In this document: piece after piece, positions 14,568 to 21,023 of the stretch
How the letters are laid out: every line of letters starts with the position of its first letter
Position numbering within the stretch: the first letter of the stretch is position 1
Origin: a virus
DNA: 45,402 nucleotides
Reading direction: 5' to 3' (one strand)
IMG/VR virus record: IMGVR_UViG_3300003323_000119
Span: 1-45,402 of that record
The notes under the pieces: generated by a model
What the model saw: only the letters and a program-made list of their open reading frames with translations
Told to the model about the DNA's origin: nothing
Databases searched by the model: none
Program-made: the position numbers and the translations under genes

Positions 14568-14719
14568 TACTTGTTTCCCTCCTTGGAAAAGTCGTAGTCC
14601 TTTGCCTCCGGGCAGAAAGACTTCTCGCATGAGACAAGATAAACCACCTTGTCCCCGGGGCACCGACACTGAGACTTTATGTTGTCGTGCTTGCAGACCT
14701 TCTTAAAGTGCTTCTGCAT
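14567..14719 (-). CDS. Small Cys-rich protein, 50 aa
   Basis: A complete frame from ATG at 14719 (GAGGGG 6 nt upstream) to a TAA that overlaps the next ATG. Five cysteines in 50 residues (C9, C18, C20, C31, C36) with basic residues suggest a small zinc-binding protein. It overlaps the end of the upstream gene by 17 nt. Function unknown. Confidence 0.6.
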   Translation of the reverse strand: MQKHFKKVCKHDNIKSQCRCPGDKVVYLVSCEKSFCPEAKDYDFSKEGNK

Positions 14720-14975
14720 TGTTACCCCTCACATTCAGGTCAATGATTTCGACGAGGTTCTTAACAAGGCGCAATTCGAATGAACCGCCAATTTCCGCCC
14801 GACCATATTCGAACATTCCGTCCCACACATAGTCGAGATTGTTTCCGACCACGTAGAAGGAAGTCTTTCGCAGGGTCTCAATGAAAGTTTCCTTCTTATC
14901 GCCTACGAAAGCGATGTTCTTTTTCTCACCACTACCAGTCTCCCTGTACGTGATGATAAGCATCAGGTCGTTCAT
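14703..14975 (-). CDS. Hypothetical protein, 90 aa
   Basis: Second gene of the leftward unit after the winged-helix regulator, coupled by an ATG overlapping that gene's end. Strands at the start (LMLIITYRETG, KNIAFVGDKKETF) and near the end (SFELRLVKNLVEIIDL). No family recognised. Confidence 0.63.
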   Translation of the reverse strand: MNDLMLIITYRETGSGEKKNIAFVGDKKETFIETLRKTSFYVVGNNLDYVWDGMFEYGRAEIGGSFELRLVKNLVEIIDLNVRGNNAEAL

Positions 14976-15586
14976 TACATCATCCTCTTTTCGAACTCAG
15001 CGACAATGTTATCGAGAGCACTGGGATCAGATTCAACTCCGAGCTTCTTAATCTCACACCGGAGATATTCCCTCAAAGCTGAGTCAAAGTAGTTCGGTGA
15101 CAACATGGTCTCTACGATTTTCGCTACAGCAACTAGCTCCCGGTGATAATCCTTGAGCCGCTGCTTAACTGTGTTGAGCTGTACATCATTGAGTGCGTAG
15201 CGAGAATCATCCTCAAGTGCAGTACTAAGGATGAGCCGAGCACACATGTAATTCAGGGCATTGACGAACTTCTCCTGCACCACTGTGAATTCGTGGGGCT
15301 CAGAACTCAACTTCTTAATGAGTTCCATGTATGTGAAATGCTTGTCACCATAAGGAAGCTTCAACAAATCCACTTCCATACGGCCACCTACCATCACATA
15401 GAAGTGACCTCTGTGCTGCTGAAATTGTGGGGACTTTCGAAGGAAGCCATCACTTTCGAGCTCAGCAATCTTTGCTGTCACAGTCTTTCGGTTGAGACCA
15501 GTAATCTCTGAGAGATCCTTTATGGTGTATGGCTTATCCTCTTTGTGGAAGACTGCCATCACCATTTGTTTGGTACTTGAGCGCAT
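14975..15586 (-). CDS. Winged-helix transcription regulator of the early arm
   Basis: A 203-residue protein. Residues about 8-65 form a winged helix: KQMVMAVFHKEDKP, YTIKDLSEITG, LNRKTVTAKIAELESDGF, then a wing with Gln/His-rich residues. The remaining 140 residues are helical and may form the dimer or effector part. It is the first gene after a leftward promoter whose region carries a cluster of CTACTTGYCC half-sites (15639-15715), so autoregulation or control of the early arm is likely. The ATG at 15586 has AAGTGAG about 8 nt upstream. Confidence 0.72.
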   Translation of the reverse strand: MRSSTKQMVMAVFHKEDKPYTIKDLSEITGLNRKTVTAKIAELESDGFLRKSPQFQQHRGHFYVMVGGRMEVDLLKLPYGDKHFTYMELIKKLSSEPHEFTVVQEKFVNALNYMCARLILSTALEDDSRYALNDVQLNTVKQRLKDYHRELVAVAKIVETMLSPNYFDSALREYLRCEIKKLGVESDPSALDNIVAEFEKRMM

Positions 15587-15628
15587 AGGACGTCTCACTT
15601 TAGGTGGTTCGTGGAAACTAATTGGAAT

Positions 15629-15656
15629 TTTGTAGATGCTACTTGCCCATGGACAA
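15629..15656 (-). promoter_or_regulatory. Candidate leftward promoter of the early operon
   Basis: On the minus strand, TTGTCC (15656-15651), a 16-nt spacer and TACAAA (15634-15629) give a promoter-like layout with a predicted start near 15622, about 36 nt before the regulator ATG. The -35 part lies inside a 22-bp operator-like palindrome. Predicted by eye only. Confidence 0.45.
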
Positions 15657-15715
15657 GTAGAGGTGGGCTACTTGCTACTTGCCCAAACCCGCAGGTCAGA
15701 GGGCTGGACAAGTAG
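15639..15715. promoter_or_regulatory. Operator cluster: CTACTTGYCC half-sites
   Basis: Five copies of CTACTTG/CAAGTAG lie within 77 bp. ctacttgccc (15639-15648) and ggacaagtag (15651-15660) form a near-perfect 22-bp palindrome. ctacttg (15668), ctacttgccc (15675-15684) and ggacaagtag (15706-15715) form a second, wider pair. The location just upstream of the winged-helix gene suggests binding of that protein. A lone further copy lies at 15981-15987. Confidence 0.65.
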
Positions 15716-15723
15716 GAATCCCT

Positions 15724-15769
15724 CGCCCCCCTTTAAGTGGCTACGAAGTAGTTACTTATTAAGGGGGCG
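15724..15769. other. GC-rich hairpin upstream of the operators
   Basis: cgcccccctttaa and ttaagggggcg pair over about 10 bp around a loop that itself holds ctac / gtag. The rest of the gap (15773-15934) has no gene that I can support. Confidence 0.4.
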
Positions 15770-15934
15770 GCGATCAGAATATAAAAGACATTATTGCGGT
15801 GCGAACACCACAATTAGTGCAAATGCCACAAACTCCACAAGTTGCTGTAGCAAATACACATGGCCCGCCCTAAATTCCATGCGACTTCACTTCTCACTAA
15901 ATGCGAAGTGCTCTCACTTAAAGGGTGCTGAAAC

Positions 15935-15971
15935 GCAAAAAGCCCCACACTCAATTAAGAGTGTGGGGCTT
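15935..15971 (-). terminator. Intrinsic terminator of the isolated early gene
   Basis: aagccccacactc / gagtgtggggctt is a perfect 13-bp stem with a 6-nt loop, followed on the minus strand by TTTTTGCG. It lies 19 nt after the stop at 15990. Confidence 0.88.
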
Positions 15972-15989
15972 AATTGCTCGCTACTTGTT

Positions 15990-17129
15990 TCAGCTACCGT
16001 TCTTCACACCACGCAGGTGGAAAGTAACAGTCTTCGCAGGCTTAATCACCTTGTCACCCTGCTTCTCTTCGGGAAGCTCCACCGTCAGCTCGAAAGTGTA
16101 AGAGCCAGGCTTAACCTTGTCTCCGTCATTGTAACCGAGCGAAGAACCGGTCAGCTTGTTGTACCCGTCGTAAAAAGCCTTAGTGACATCGGTGGAAGCA
16201 ATGGCACCACGACCGTGAAGCTGAGAAGTAAGTTCCTTCGCAACCATTCCAGCGTTGGAAGTAACCTTCCCATCCTTATCGGTCTTAGAGATGAACTTCT
16301 CTTCGTTCGTCTCAGGGTTAATCACGTGGAACTCATCGAGACGAACAGTCGCACGCTTTTCGCCACTGTCAGAGGGGGAACTTCCACCCGTGCGAACACC
16401 CTTAAGGTTCTCCACCACCGGAAGAAGATCGGTGAGGTAACCAGGCTTCCACGTCGGGTCAATACCCATGGTGACCATCTGAGACTCAAAGTCCGCAAGA
16501 GTCTTCTTACGGGCAGAGATAACAGAAGTGGAAGCACTGACAAGAGCGCGAGCCGCTTCGACCTGCTCCGGCGTACGAATCTCGTCCGCCATAAGTTCCT
16601 GAGCCTTCTCGTTGGCCTGAGCAGTAAGCTTCTCGTACTCAGCCATGAGCTTTTCGCGCTGCTCATTGAGGTTGTTGAGAACCTCATTGTCCCACGGGTT
16701 GTTATCCCGCTTCTCCGAAAGAAGCTCAAGGAACTTCTTAGGATCAGCAGACTTAACAATGTTCACGTTGGCGTTGTGACCCTCAATGTCCTTGAGAGTC
16801 TGAGTAATCATGAGCTGGAAAGGCGGAGCGAGCTCCTGAAAACGCGCGGCCTTCTCGTCCGTCTGGAGAGGAATGTCAGCGGTGGAAAGTCCGTTTGCAC
16901 GGGCAATGTTCTTCTCTTCGAGAGAAAGAGCCGCAAACTTCTCTTCGGTGAGAATGTCTTCCGTCTCCTCCCCCTTTTCCTCGGTAGAGTCGGAATTGTT
17001 GATGGGGGTTTCCGTCTCCTCCGTCTCGTTAACGTCAGCGGCGGGGGTTTCGGTGGTCTCGACAGTCATTTCGGTTTCCTCCGGGGTGTCGGTGCTCTGG
17101 TTGGCGTTGTTGTTACGGTTGCGCGCCAT
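15990..17129 (-). CDS. Isolated early protein: acidic N-terminus, coiled-coil middle, 379 aa
   Basis: ATG at 17129 with GGAGG 7 nt upstream. Residues 1-85 are acidic and Thr/Glu-rich (repeated ETEE and TETP), probably disordered. Residues about 150-245 form a charged coiled coil (LNEQREKLMAEYEKLTAQANEKAQEL). The last 120 residues alternate strands and turns and end in a basic region, consistent with a folded domain. Codons are richer in G/C at the third position than in the neighbours, which may mark high expression. It stands alone, with a long leader, its own promoter candidate at 17458-17486 and a strong terminator. I recognise no family; an abundant early host-takeover or nucleoid-type protein is inference. 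Confidence 0.72.
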   Translation of the reverse strand: MARNRNNNANQSTDTPEETEMTVETTETPAADVNETEETETPINNSDSTEEKGEETEDILTEEKFAALSLEEKNIARANGLSTADIPLQTDEKAARFQELAPPFQLMITQTLKDIEGHNANVNIVKSADPKKFLELLSEKRDNNPWDNEVLNNLNEQREKLMAEYEKLTAQANEKAQELMADEIRTPEQVEAARALVSASTSVISARKKTLADFESQMVTMGIDPTWKPGYLTDLLPVVENLKGVRTGGSSPSDSGEKRATVRLDEFHVINPETNEEKFISKTDKDGKVTSNAGMVAKELTSQLHGRGAIASTDVTKAFYDGYNKLTGSSLGYNDGDKVKPGSYTFELTVELPEEKQGDKVIKPAKTVTFHLRGVKNGS

Positions 17130-17451
17130 TTCAAGCCTCCGGGTGCTAGGTGTCCAACTACCTACAATGATAGCGCATTGCAGGGTCATACGGCGGCATT
17201 TCGCGTAAGCGATTTCGCCTGTACCCCGAACGGGTTATGAGCCCGATCGGGGCTGTAGCGATCATATTTAATTCCGGATTCGCTACGTCGGAATAAAGTT
17301 CTACGGCACTAATTAGTCTCGGCCCTGGCAAAACCCGGGCGCTGATCACAATTAATTCGCGAGCCACTATTGATTTGAGAAGTAACGTGCGCTGCCTTTT
17401 TCCCTCGCTGTTTAGGGATCATAGGGGGCCAGGCGCGCTGTGTTTTGTTGT
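17130..17451 (-). other. Long 5' leader with several hairpins
   Basis: This roughly 320-nt stretch before the isolated early gene has no convincing gene. It contains: ccccga / tcgggg enclosing cggg / cccg (17224-17252), directly followed by a ctgtagcg word; attccg / cggaat (17271-17294); and gccctgg / cccgggc with one mismatch (17322-17340). If the promoter at 17458-17486 is real, all of this is transcribed untranslated leader. Confidence 0.45.
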
Positions 17452-17457
17452 GCCCTC

Positions 17458-17486
17458 AGTTAACCACAGATCAAGCGACGCACCAA
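17458..17486 (-). promoter_or_regulatory. Leftward promoter candidate for the isolated early gene
   Basis: On the minus strand TTGGTG (17486-17481), a 17-nt spacer and TTAACT (17463-17458). The same box sequence and spacing recur at 18143-18171, including the upstream element at 17485-17505, which is why I take it as a promoter. Confidence 0.55.
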
Positions 17487-17505
17487 ATTTTCCACTCGTT
17501 TTTCC
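17485..17505. repeat. Direct repeat, copy 1 of upstream promoter element
   Basis: A 21-bp sequence matching 18170-18190 at 19 positions (core TTTCCACTCGT on the plus strand). In both copies it lies directly upstream of a leftward -35-like hexamer, and AACCACAG lies 26-27 bp away. It may be an activator- or repressor-binding site. Confidence 0.6.
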
Positions 17506-17532
17506 GCTTGACTGTCTTTCCTTTTTAGGCCC

Positions 17533-17560
17533 GGGGCGCAGCTCCGAAAAGCTGCGCCCC
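17533..17560. terminator. Strong GC hairpin after the gene at 17572
   Basis: ggggcgcagct / agctgcgcccc is a perfect 11-bp stem with a 6-nt loop. Neither strand has a long U-tract (TTT on the plus strand), so efficiency is uncertain, but its place 12 nt after a leftward stop fits a terminator. Confidence 0.65.
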
Positions 17561-17571
17561 TTTGCTGCGCC

Positions 17572-17775
17572 TTACTTCTTGTCGCAAAACTCTTTCAGGA
17601 GCCGGATGTTTTTGTCCGGCGTCTCACCCTGGATGAAATCCCTCACGTCGAGGAAATCAATCTCGGGGGAGTAGCTGTAGCGGTGTCGGTGATACCTATC
17701 CGCCGCGCTTTCACCTGGCAAATCAATTACCGACAGGATCGTTCCGTGCTTTACGTTAAAGAACACGTACTGCAT
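17572..17775 (-). CDS. Hypothetical protein, 67 aa
   Basis: ATG at 17775 with GAGGAG 7-8 nt upstream. It overlaps the previous gene by 20 nt. Strand-rich start (MQYVFFNVKHGTILSVIDLPG), an aromatic/His middle and a basic end. No family recognised. With the next gene it forms a two-gene leftward unit behind the promoter at 18143-18171. Confidence 0.62.
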   Translation of the reverse strand: MQYVFFNVKHGTILSVIDLPGESAADRYHRHRYSYSPEIDFLDVRDFIQGETPDKNIRLLKEFCDKK

Positions 17776-18112
17776 TGAAGCTCTCCTCAAGAAAAGTGTA
17801 CGCGGTTGCATAGCCAATAACCTTACCGCCAACAAACTTACCGTCACGCTTGATAATGATCTGACGCTTAGGCGCAGCGTCGTATCGACCACACTTTCGC
17901 GTAATGATCTTAGTTTCGAGATTAATGCTCGCGTAGATTGCATCGAACTCAAGAAGAGCTGCGCCAATTATAGCAGCCTCCTCGGGGCTCGCGGCGGTAC
18001 CGTACGCGACCCAGCATTCATCACAGTCGTAGTGGGACACGCTCTGAGTGACCGGGACATTAATGGTCCCGAAGAAAATCCCCCACACAATTGCGATGAG
18101 CTGGATGAACAT
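17756..18112 (-). CDS. Membrane-anchored or secreted hypothetical protein, 118 aa
   Basis: ATG at 18112 with AAGGAG 7 nt upstream. Residues 3-22 are hydrophobic (FIQLIAIVWGIFFGTINVPV), a signal anchor or single span. A pair of cysteines (CDEC) follows, then an Ala-rich helix and strands with basic residues (KRQIIIKRDGKFVGG). It is the first gene leftward from the control region, so probably made very early. It could be a superinfection or host-membrane factor; function is not shown. Confidence 0.66.
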   Translation of the reverse strand: MFIQLIAIVWGIFFGTINVPVTQSVSHYDCDECWVAYGTAASPEEAAIIGAALLEFDAIYASINLETKIITRKCGRYDAAPKRQIIIKRDGKFVGGKVIGYATAYTFLEESFNAVRVL

Positions 18113-18142
18113 TTCTCGGCTCCTTTTGTTGGCGACGAGATA

Positions 18143-18171
18143 ATTGAACCACAGCTTTTGATGTTGTCCAA
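18143..18171 (-). promoter_or_regulatory. Leftward promoter candidate for the two-gene unit
   Basis: On the minus strand TTGGAC (18171-18166), a 17-nt spacer and TTCAAT (18148-18143), predicting a start near 18136 and a 24-nt leader. It shares upstream box and spacing with the candidate at 17458-17486. Confidence 0.58.
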
Positions 18172-18190
18172 AATTTCCACTCGTGTTTCC
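18170..18190. repeat. Direct repeat, copy 2 of upstream promoter element
   Basis: Matches 17485-17505 with two differences in 21 bp. It lies next to the -35-like hexamer of the leftward promoter at 18143-18171. Confidence 0.6.
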
Positions 18191-18213
18191 AATCCCTAAA
18201 TGAAAACTAGCAG

Positions 18214-18242
18214 TTGACAAAATCAAAAGTGTCAATCAGAAT
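18214..18242 (+). promoter_or_regulatory. Rightward late-arm promoter with dyad operator, leaderless geometry
   Basis: TTGACA (18214-18219), a 17-nt spacer and CAGAAT (18237-18242), with the ATG of the regulator only 6 nt after the -10. A predicted start near the A of the ATG means a leaderless mRNA. Between the boxes lies the dyad ttgaca-10 nt-tgtcaa (18214-18235), a likely operator. The inverted arm is also a TTGACA facing left. Confidence 0.65.
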
Positions 18243-18248
18243 AGCAGT

Positions 18249-18713
18249 ATGTTCAATCCCGTAAACGTTGCCATCACGAACTCCACAATTACTCCCGCAG
18301 ATCTAGCACGAAAGTTGCAAGTAACGAGGCAGTACATTAAGCATTGCCAAAATGCTGTTGTGGGAAAGCTGTCAATCAAGGTTATTAGGTGGGTCGCAGA
18401 TACTCTTTCGTCTGAGGATTGCCCCTATCTTGCTTCGATGGTGATCGAAGATTATGAGAAGTACCAGGATTATATTCGCATCAAGGAATACATTCGTCTT
18501 AACGAACCGGGACTTCCGGGCTCGGATGAGTCAGGCTCGGCTTTTACTACCTGGCGGAAGAAGTATTATGCAACTCAGTATGCGTTTTCTGTAGCGTGGT
18601 GTATTCATCCCAGCTTGGTTAATTTCTACGAAAGTGGTACTGTTAAGAGGATGCCGAAGATGATGCAGGAGGCTTTTGATAATGTCCGAAAGTTCCGCGA
18701 ACTCCATCCCTGA
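18249..18713 (+). CDS. HTH regulator, first gene of the rightward arm
   Basis: A 154-residue protein. Residues 15-52 contain a helix-turn-helix of the XRE kind (TPADLARKLQVTRQYIKHCQN, then GKLSIKVIRWVADTL). A second helical stretch near 100-145 resembles another such unit (FTTWRKKYYATQYAFSVAWCIHPSLVNFYESGTV). There is no ribosome-binding site before the ATG and the promoter lies directly upstream, so leaderless translation is likely. Placed at the divergent control region, it is a candidate switch protein for early and late transcription. A strict repressor role is not shown; there is no integrase, so lysogeny is unlikely. Confidence 0.7.
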   Translation: MFNPVNVAITNSTITPADLARKLQVTRQYIKHCQNAVVGKLSIKVIRWVADTLSSEDCPYLASMVIEDYEKYQDYIRIKEYIRLNEPGLPGSDESGSAFTTWRKKYYATQYAFSVAWCIHPSLVNFYESGTVKRMPKMMQEAFDNVRKFRELHP

Positions 18714-19362
18714 TCAGTATCTTGATAAGCGCGGTGTGGAACTAATTAACTTCATTGAAAAGTTTCATGCCCTGACAGGTCTTGCCCCCGAACGTGCAGC
18801 CATGATGGAATTCCTCACCCAGAATGGTTATAACTTTCAAGGGCTCGATAAGTTGATCTGTAGCGATCTATTTCAGCGCTCGCTACAGGTACGAGGAATT
18901 ACTCTTGCTCCGCTTCCATCTGGTCATCTAACTCCACGACAAATTGCAACTGTATCGGTTATGACTAATATGTCTGATCGACGCAGTGATGAAAAGAAGT
19001 TGCGGGATCTCGGGGTTAGCAAGGCTGAATGGGAATCCTGGCGTTTCGATAATGACTTCAATGCATATCTTGAAGGTCGTGTAGAAAAGATGCTGGGGCA
19101 TTCAGTAAGTGATGCCCACATGGGTCTAATTCGTGCTGCCAAGAGTGGTAATGTTCCTGCCATTAAACTTCTGTATGAAGTGACAGGGCGATACAATCCT
19201 GACCGGGATAATGTTCTCAATGTCCAGCTGCTCATGGCTAAGATTATTGAGATCATTCAAAAGCATGTGAGAGACCCTGAGACTCTTCAAGGGCTCGGCT
19301 TGGATCTCACACAGCTTTCTATTGAAAGCTCGATGAGTGGGGAACGTCGTGGAATTCATTGA
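18682..19362 (+). CDS. HTH protein, probable small terminase subunit
   Basis: ATG at 18682 with AGGAGG 9 nt upstream, overlapping the regulator's end by 32 nt. 226 residues, with a helix-turn-helix-like region (LTPRQIATVSVMTNMSDRRSDEKKL, then DLGVSKAEWESWRFD) and a following helical segment with AAKSGNVPAIKLLYEVTGRY. This ankyrin-like GNVPAIKLLYE pattern is frequent in small terminase or terminase-associated proteins that recognise phage DNA for packaging. The large terminase lies about 2.4 kb downstream, separated by fibre genes. Assignment is moderate. Confidence 0.58.
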   Translation: MSESSANSIPDQYLDKRGVELINFIEKFHALTGLAPERAAMMEFLTQNGYNFQGLDKLICSDLFQRSLQVRGITLAPLPSGHLTPRQIATVSVMTNMSDRRSDEKKLRDLGVSKAEWESWRFDNDFNAYLEGRVEKMLGHSVSDAHMGLIRAAKSGNVPAIKLLYEVTGRYNPDRDNVLNVQLLMAKIIEIIQKHVRDPETLQGLGLDLTQLSIESSMSGERRGIH

Positions 19363-19735
19363 AATTAATCAGGCGAAGTTCGATATCAATAAGCCACCAA
19401 AACCTTATCCAGATCCTCTACCTGACAGGGATCTTAATTATGATTCCGAAGATAAGGATTATTCTAAGGCTGGCGCAGATTGGCCTTCTGGTTCTGTAGA
19501 TGCATTGCATGAAAGATGCGACGTAGATTCTTCTCAGATTGCCAATCACCATACTTTGGGGTCTGGAAGAAACCAGGCGTCACCTGGAAATCATAGACAT
19601 GATGGAACTACTTCTCCAAAAGTTGGTACTGATATGGGTCTGAGTATCACGGGCTCGAAGGGAGGTAATGCCGCGCTAACTAGTCTTATTGCAATGTTGA
19701 AGCAGGTAATGGAATTCACTGATGGGACAACGTAA
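19349..19735 (+). CDS. Tail-fibre-type protein with His-rich motif, 128 aa
   Basis: GTG at 19349 with GGGG about 6 nt upstream, overlapping the previous gene by 14 nt. A Pro/Asp-rich N-terminus, then NHHTLGSGRNQASPGNHRH near residues 65-83, a pattern seen in phage minor tail or fibre proteins where histidines can bind metal. A helical C-terminus (NAALTSLIAMLKQVMEF) may trimerise. First of four fibre-like genes in a row. Confidence 0.55.
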   Translation: MEFIEINQAKFDINKPPKPYPDPLPDRDLNYDSEDKDYSKAGADWPSGSVDALHERCDVDSSQIANHHTLGSGRNQASPGNHRHDGTTSPKVGTDMGLSITGSKGGNAALTSLIAMLKQVMEFTDGTT

Positions 19736-20403
19736 TGGCCAGTAAGACGACAGGTCGCTATCAATTCTTTAAGCCTGATCCGACGGACTTGGTTGATCCG
19801 CATCCTGACATGCAGATCAATTTTGATATTCTGGATAAGCAGATTTATGACCTTACACGATATCAGGTAGTAAATAGAATCCAGGATGTGCCACTAAGTC
19901 AGGTATCTCTGGGTTCTAAAGTGTATGATAGGCGTTCAGGTAGATTCTATTTCTATGACCTGGATGGAGGTATTCCGTATAACGAAATCACCTCTGCCAA
20001 TAATCTTAATCTTTGGAGCAATCTGGCGCTAAATGGCGCATACGCTTCTGTAGCAACTATCCTAAATGAATGCGCATGGCGCTGGGATAATAATTCACAC
20101 GATCATGTGCAGTTGAAGGGTAAATTCTTTCTCACAGGATCAGGTGCAATTCCTAAGAACGTAAGAACTAAGATTGTGGATGCGGGACAACTCCCTGTAC
20201 CTTCCGGAGCTGACAGAGTTTTTTGTATCCATCCCGGTATGGGTGTTACAAATCCTGAAACAATCCCTAATGGTGGAATTAACGCGATTATTGAAATCAC
20301 AGGTTCTACTGGTGAGCTGTGGTTTACAAAGACTGGTAACTCTGTAGCCACAGCTGATGAAAATATCATTGTTCTCGATAACATTATCTACGCAACAAAC
20401 TAG
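19735..20403 (+). CDS. Tail-fibre/receptor-binding-like protein A, 222 aa
   Basis: TAATG coupling with the gene before. The N-terminus has the family layout D-x-VD-x(7)-INFDILDKQIYDL, resembling the starts of the next two genes. The C-terminal half is beta-rich with Gly turns. The three proteins look like diverged copies sharing an attachment N-terminus and differing in the rest. Inference: virion surface fibre or cell-surface binding protein. Confidence 0.55.
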   Translation: MASKTTGRYQFFKPDPTDLVDPHPDMQINFDILDKQIYDLTRYQVVNRIQDVPLSQVSLGSKVYDRRSGRFYFYDLDGGIPYNEITSANNLNLWSNLALNGAYASVATILNECAWRWDNNSHDHVQLKGKFFLTGSGAIPKNVRTKIVDAGQLPVPSGADRVFCIHPGMGVTNPETIPNGGINAIIEITGSTGELWFTKTGNSVATADENIIVLDNIIYATN

Positions 20404-20411
20404 GCGGGATC

Positions 20412-21023
20412 ATGCCATTTCCACCTAATCTGCATAGGACTCTTGCATCTGATTTTGTTGATGAGGATGTGTCCCTTAATAATAACTGGGACATTATTGA
20501 TGCAAGTTTTACTAGCTTGTATTCCGCTACCGGGGGAAGCCCAGTTGTCACCGGGCCCGTAGCTGGTACTGAATTTATGTCATCTGACGGCAATCTTTGG
20601 GTCTATGATGGCTCAGCGTGGGTAAGCGCCCCACAGGAAACATGGGGAGCATGGACTAATCTAAATGCTACAGCTCCCTATGTTGTTAAGAGTGGCTTTG
20701 GTGCACAGATTCGTGTATCTAACCTAAAGAATGTAGAGATGCGCGGGGGTTTCCAGAATACAGCAAGTGGTACTCCATTTCCTGATGCTGGATACCAGGT
20801 ACTTAGCTCTAATCAGTTTAACTCAACCTATCTTCCTGAGATGTTTAGTGTTTTTCCTGCTGCAACTATGCCACAATCTTCTACTGTAGGTCAGTGGTCG
20901 CAGGGATATATCACTATTGATACAACGGGGGGATTTCTTGCAATTAGAGGTACTTGGGAAGGTACTCGACCTGCTACTGGTGGTTCGATTTCTATCGACC
21001 AAGTAAGGTATAAGGCACTCTGA
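20412..21023 (+). CDS. Tail-fibre/receptor-binding-like protein B, 203 aa
   Basis: ATG at 20412 with GGGAT before it. The N-terminus contains DFVDEDVSLNNNWDIIDASF, sharing LNNNW with the next gene. The C-terminal half (VEMRGGFQNTASGTPFP, then long strands, ending GTWEGTRPATGGSISIDQVRY) has the beta-sandwich head typical of small siphophage and podophage fibres. Probably binds the host surface. Confidence 0.58.
   Translation: MPFPPNLHRTLASDFVDEDVSLNNNWDIIDASFTSLYSATGGSPVVTGPVAGTEFMSSDGNLWVYDGSAWVSAPQETWGAWTNLNATAPYVVKSGFGAQIRVSNLKNVEMRGGFQNTASGTPFPDAGYQVLSSNQFNSTYLPEMFSVFPAATMPQSSTVGQWSQGYITIDTTGGFLAIRGTWEGTRPATGGSISIDQVRYKAL

Noticed and set aside
15636-17240. A 534-codon rightward open frame
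   Set aside because: It lies antisense to the 379-residue early gene, begins in the operator region, and its protein is an Arg/Leu/Ser-rich shadow typical of the reverse of a G/C-third-position gene.
17158-17367. A 69-codon leftward gene in the early leader
   Set aside because: GTG start without a ribosome-binding site, and the frame runs through several strong stem-loops; composition does not resemble neighbours.
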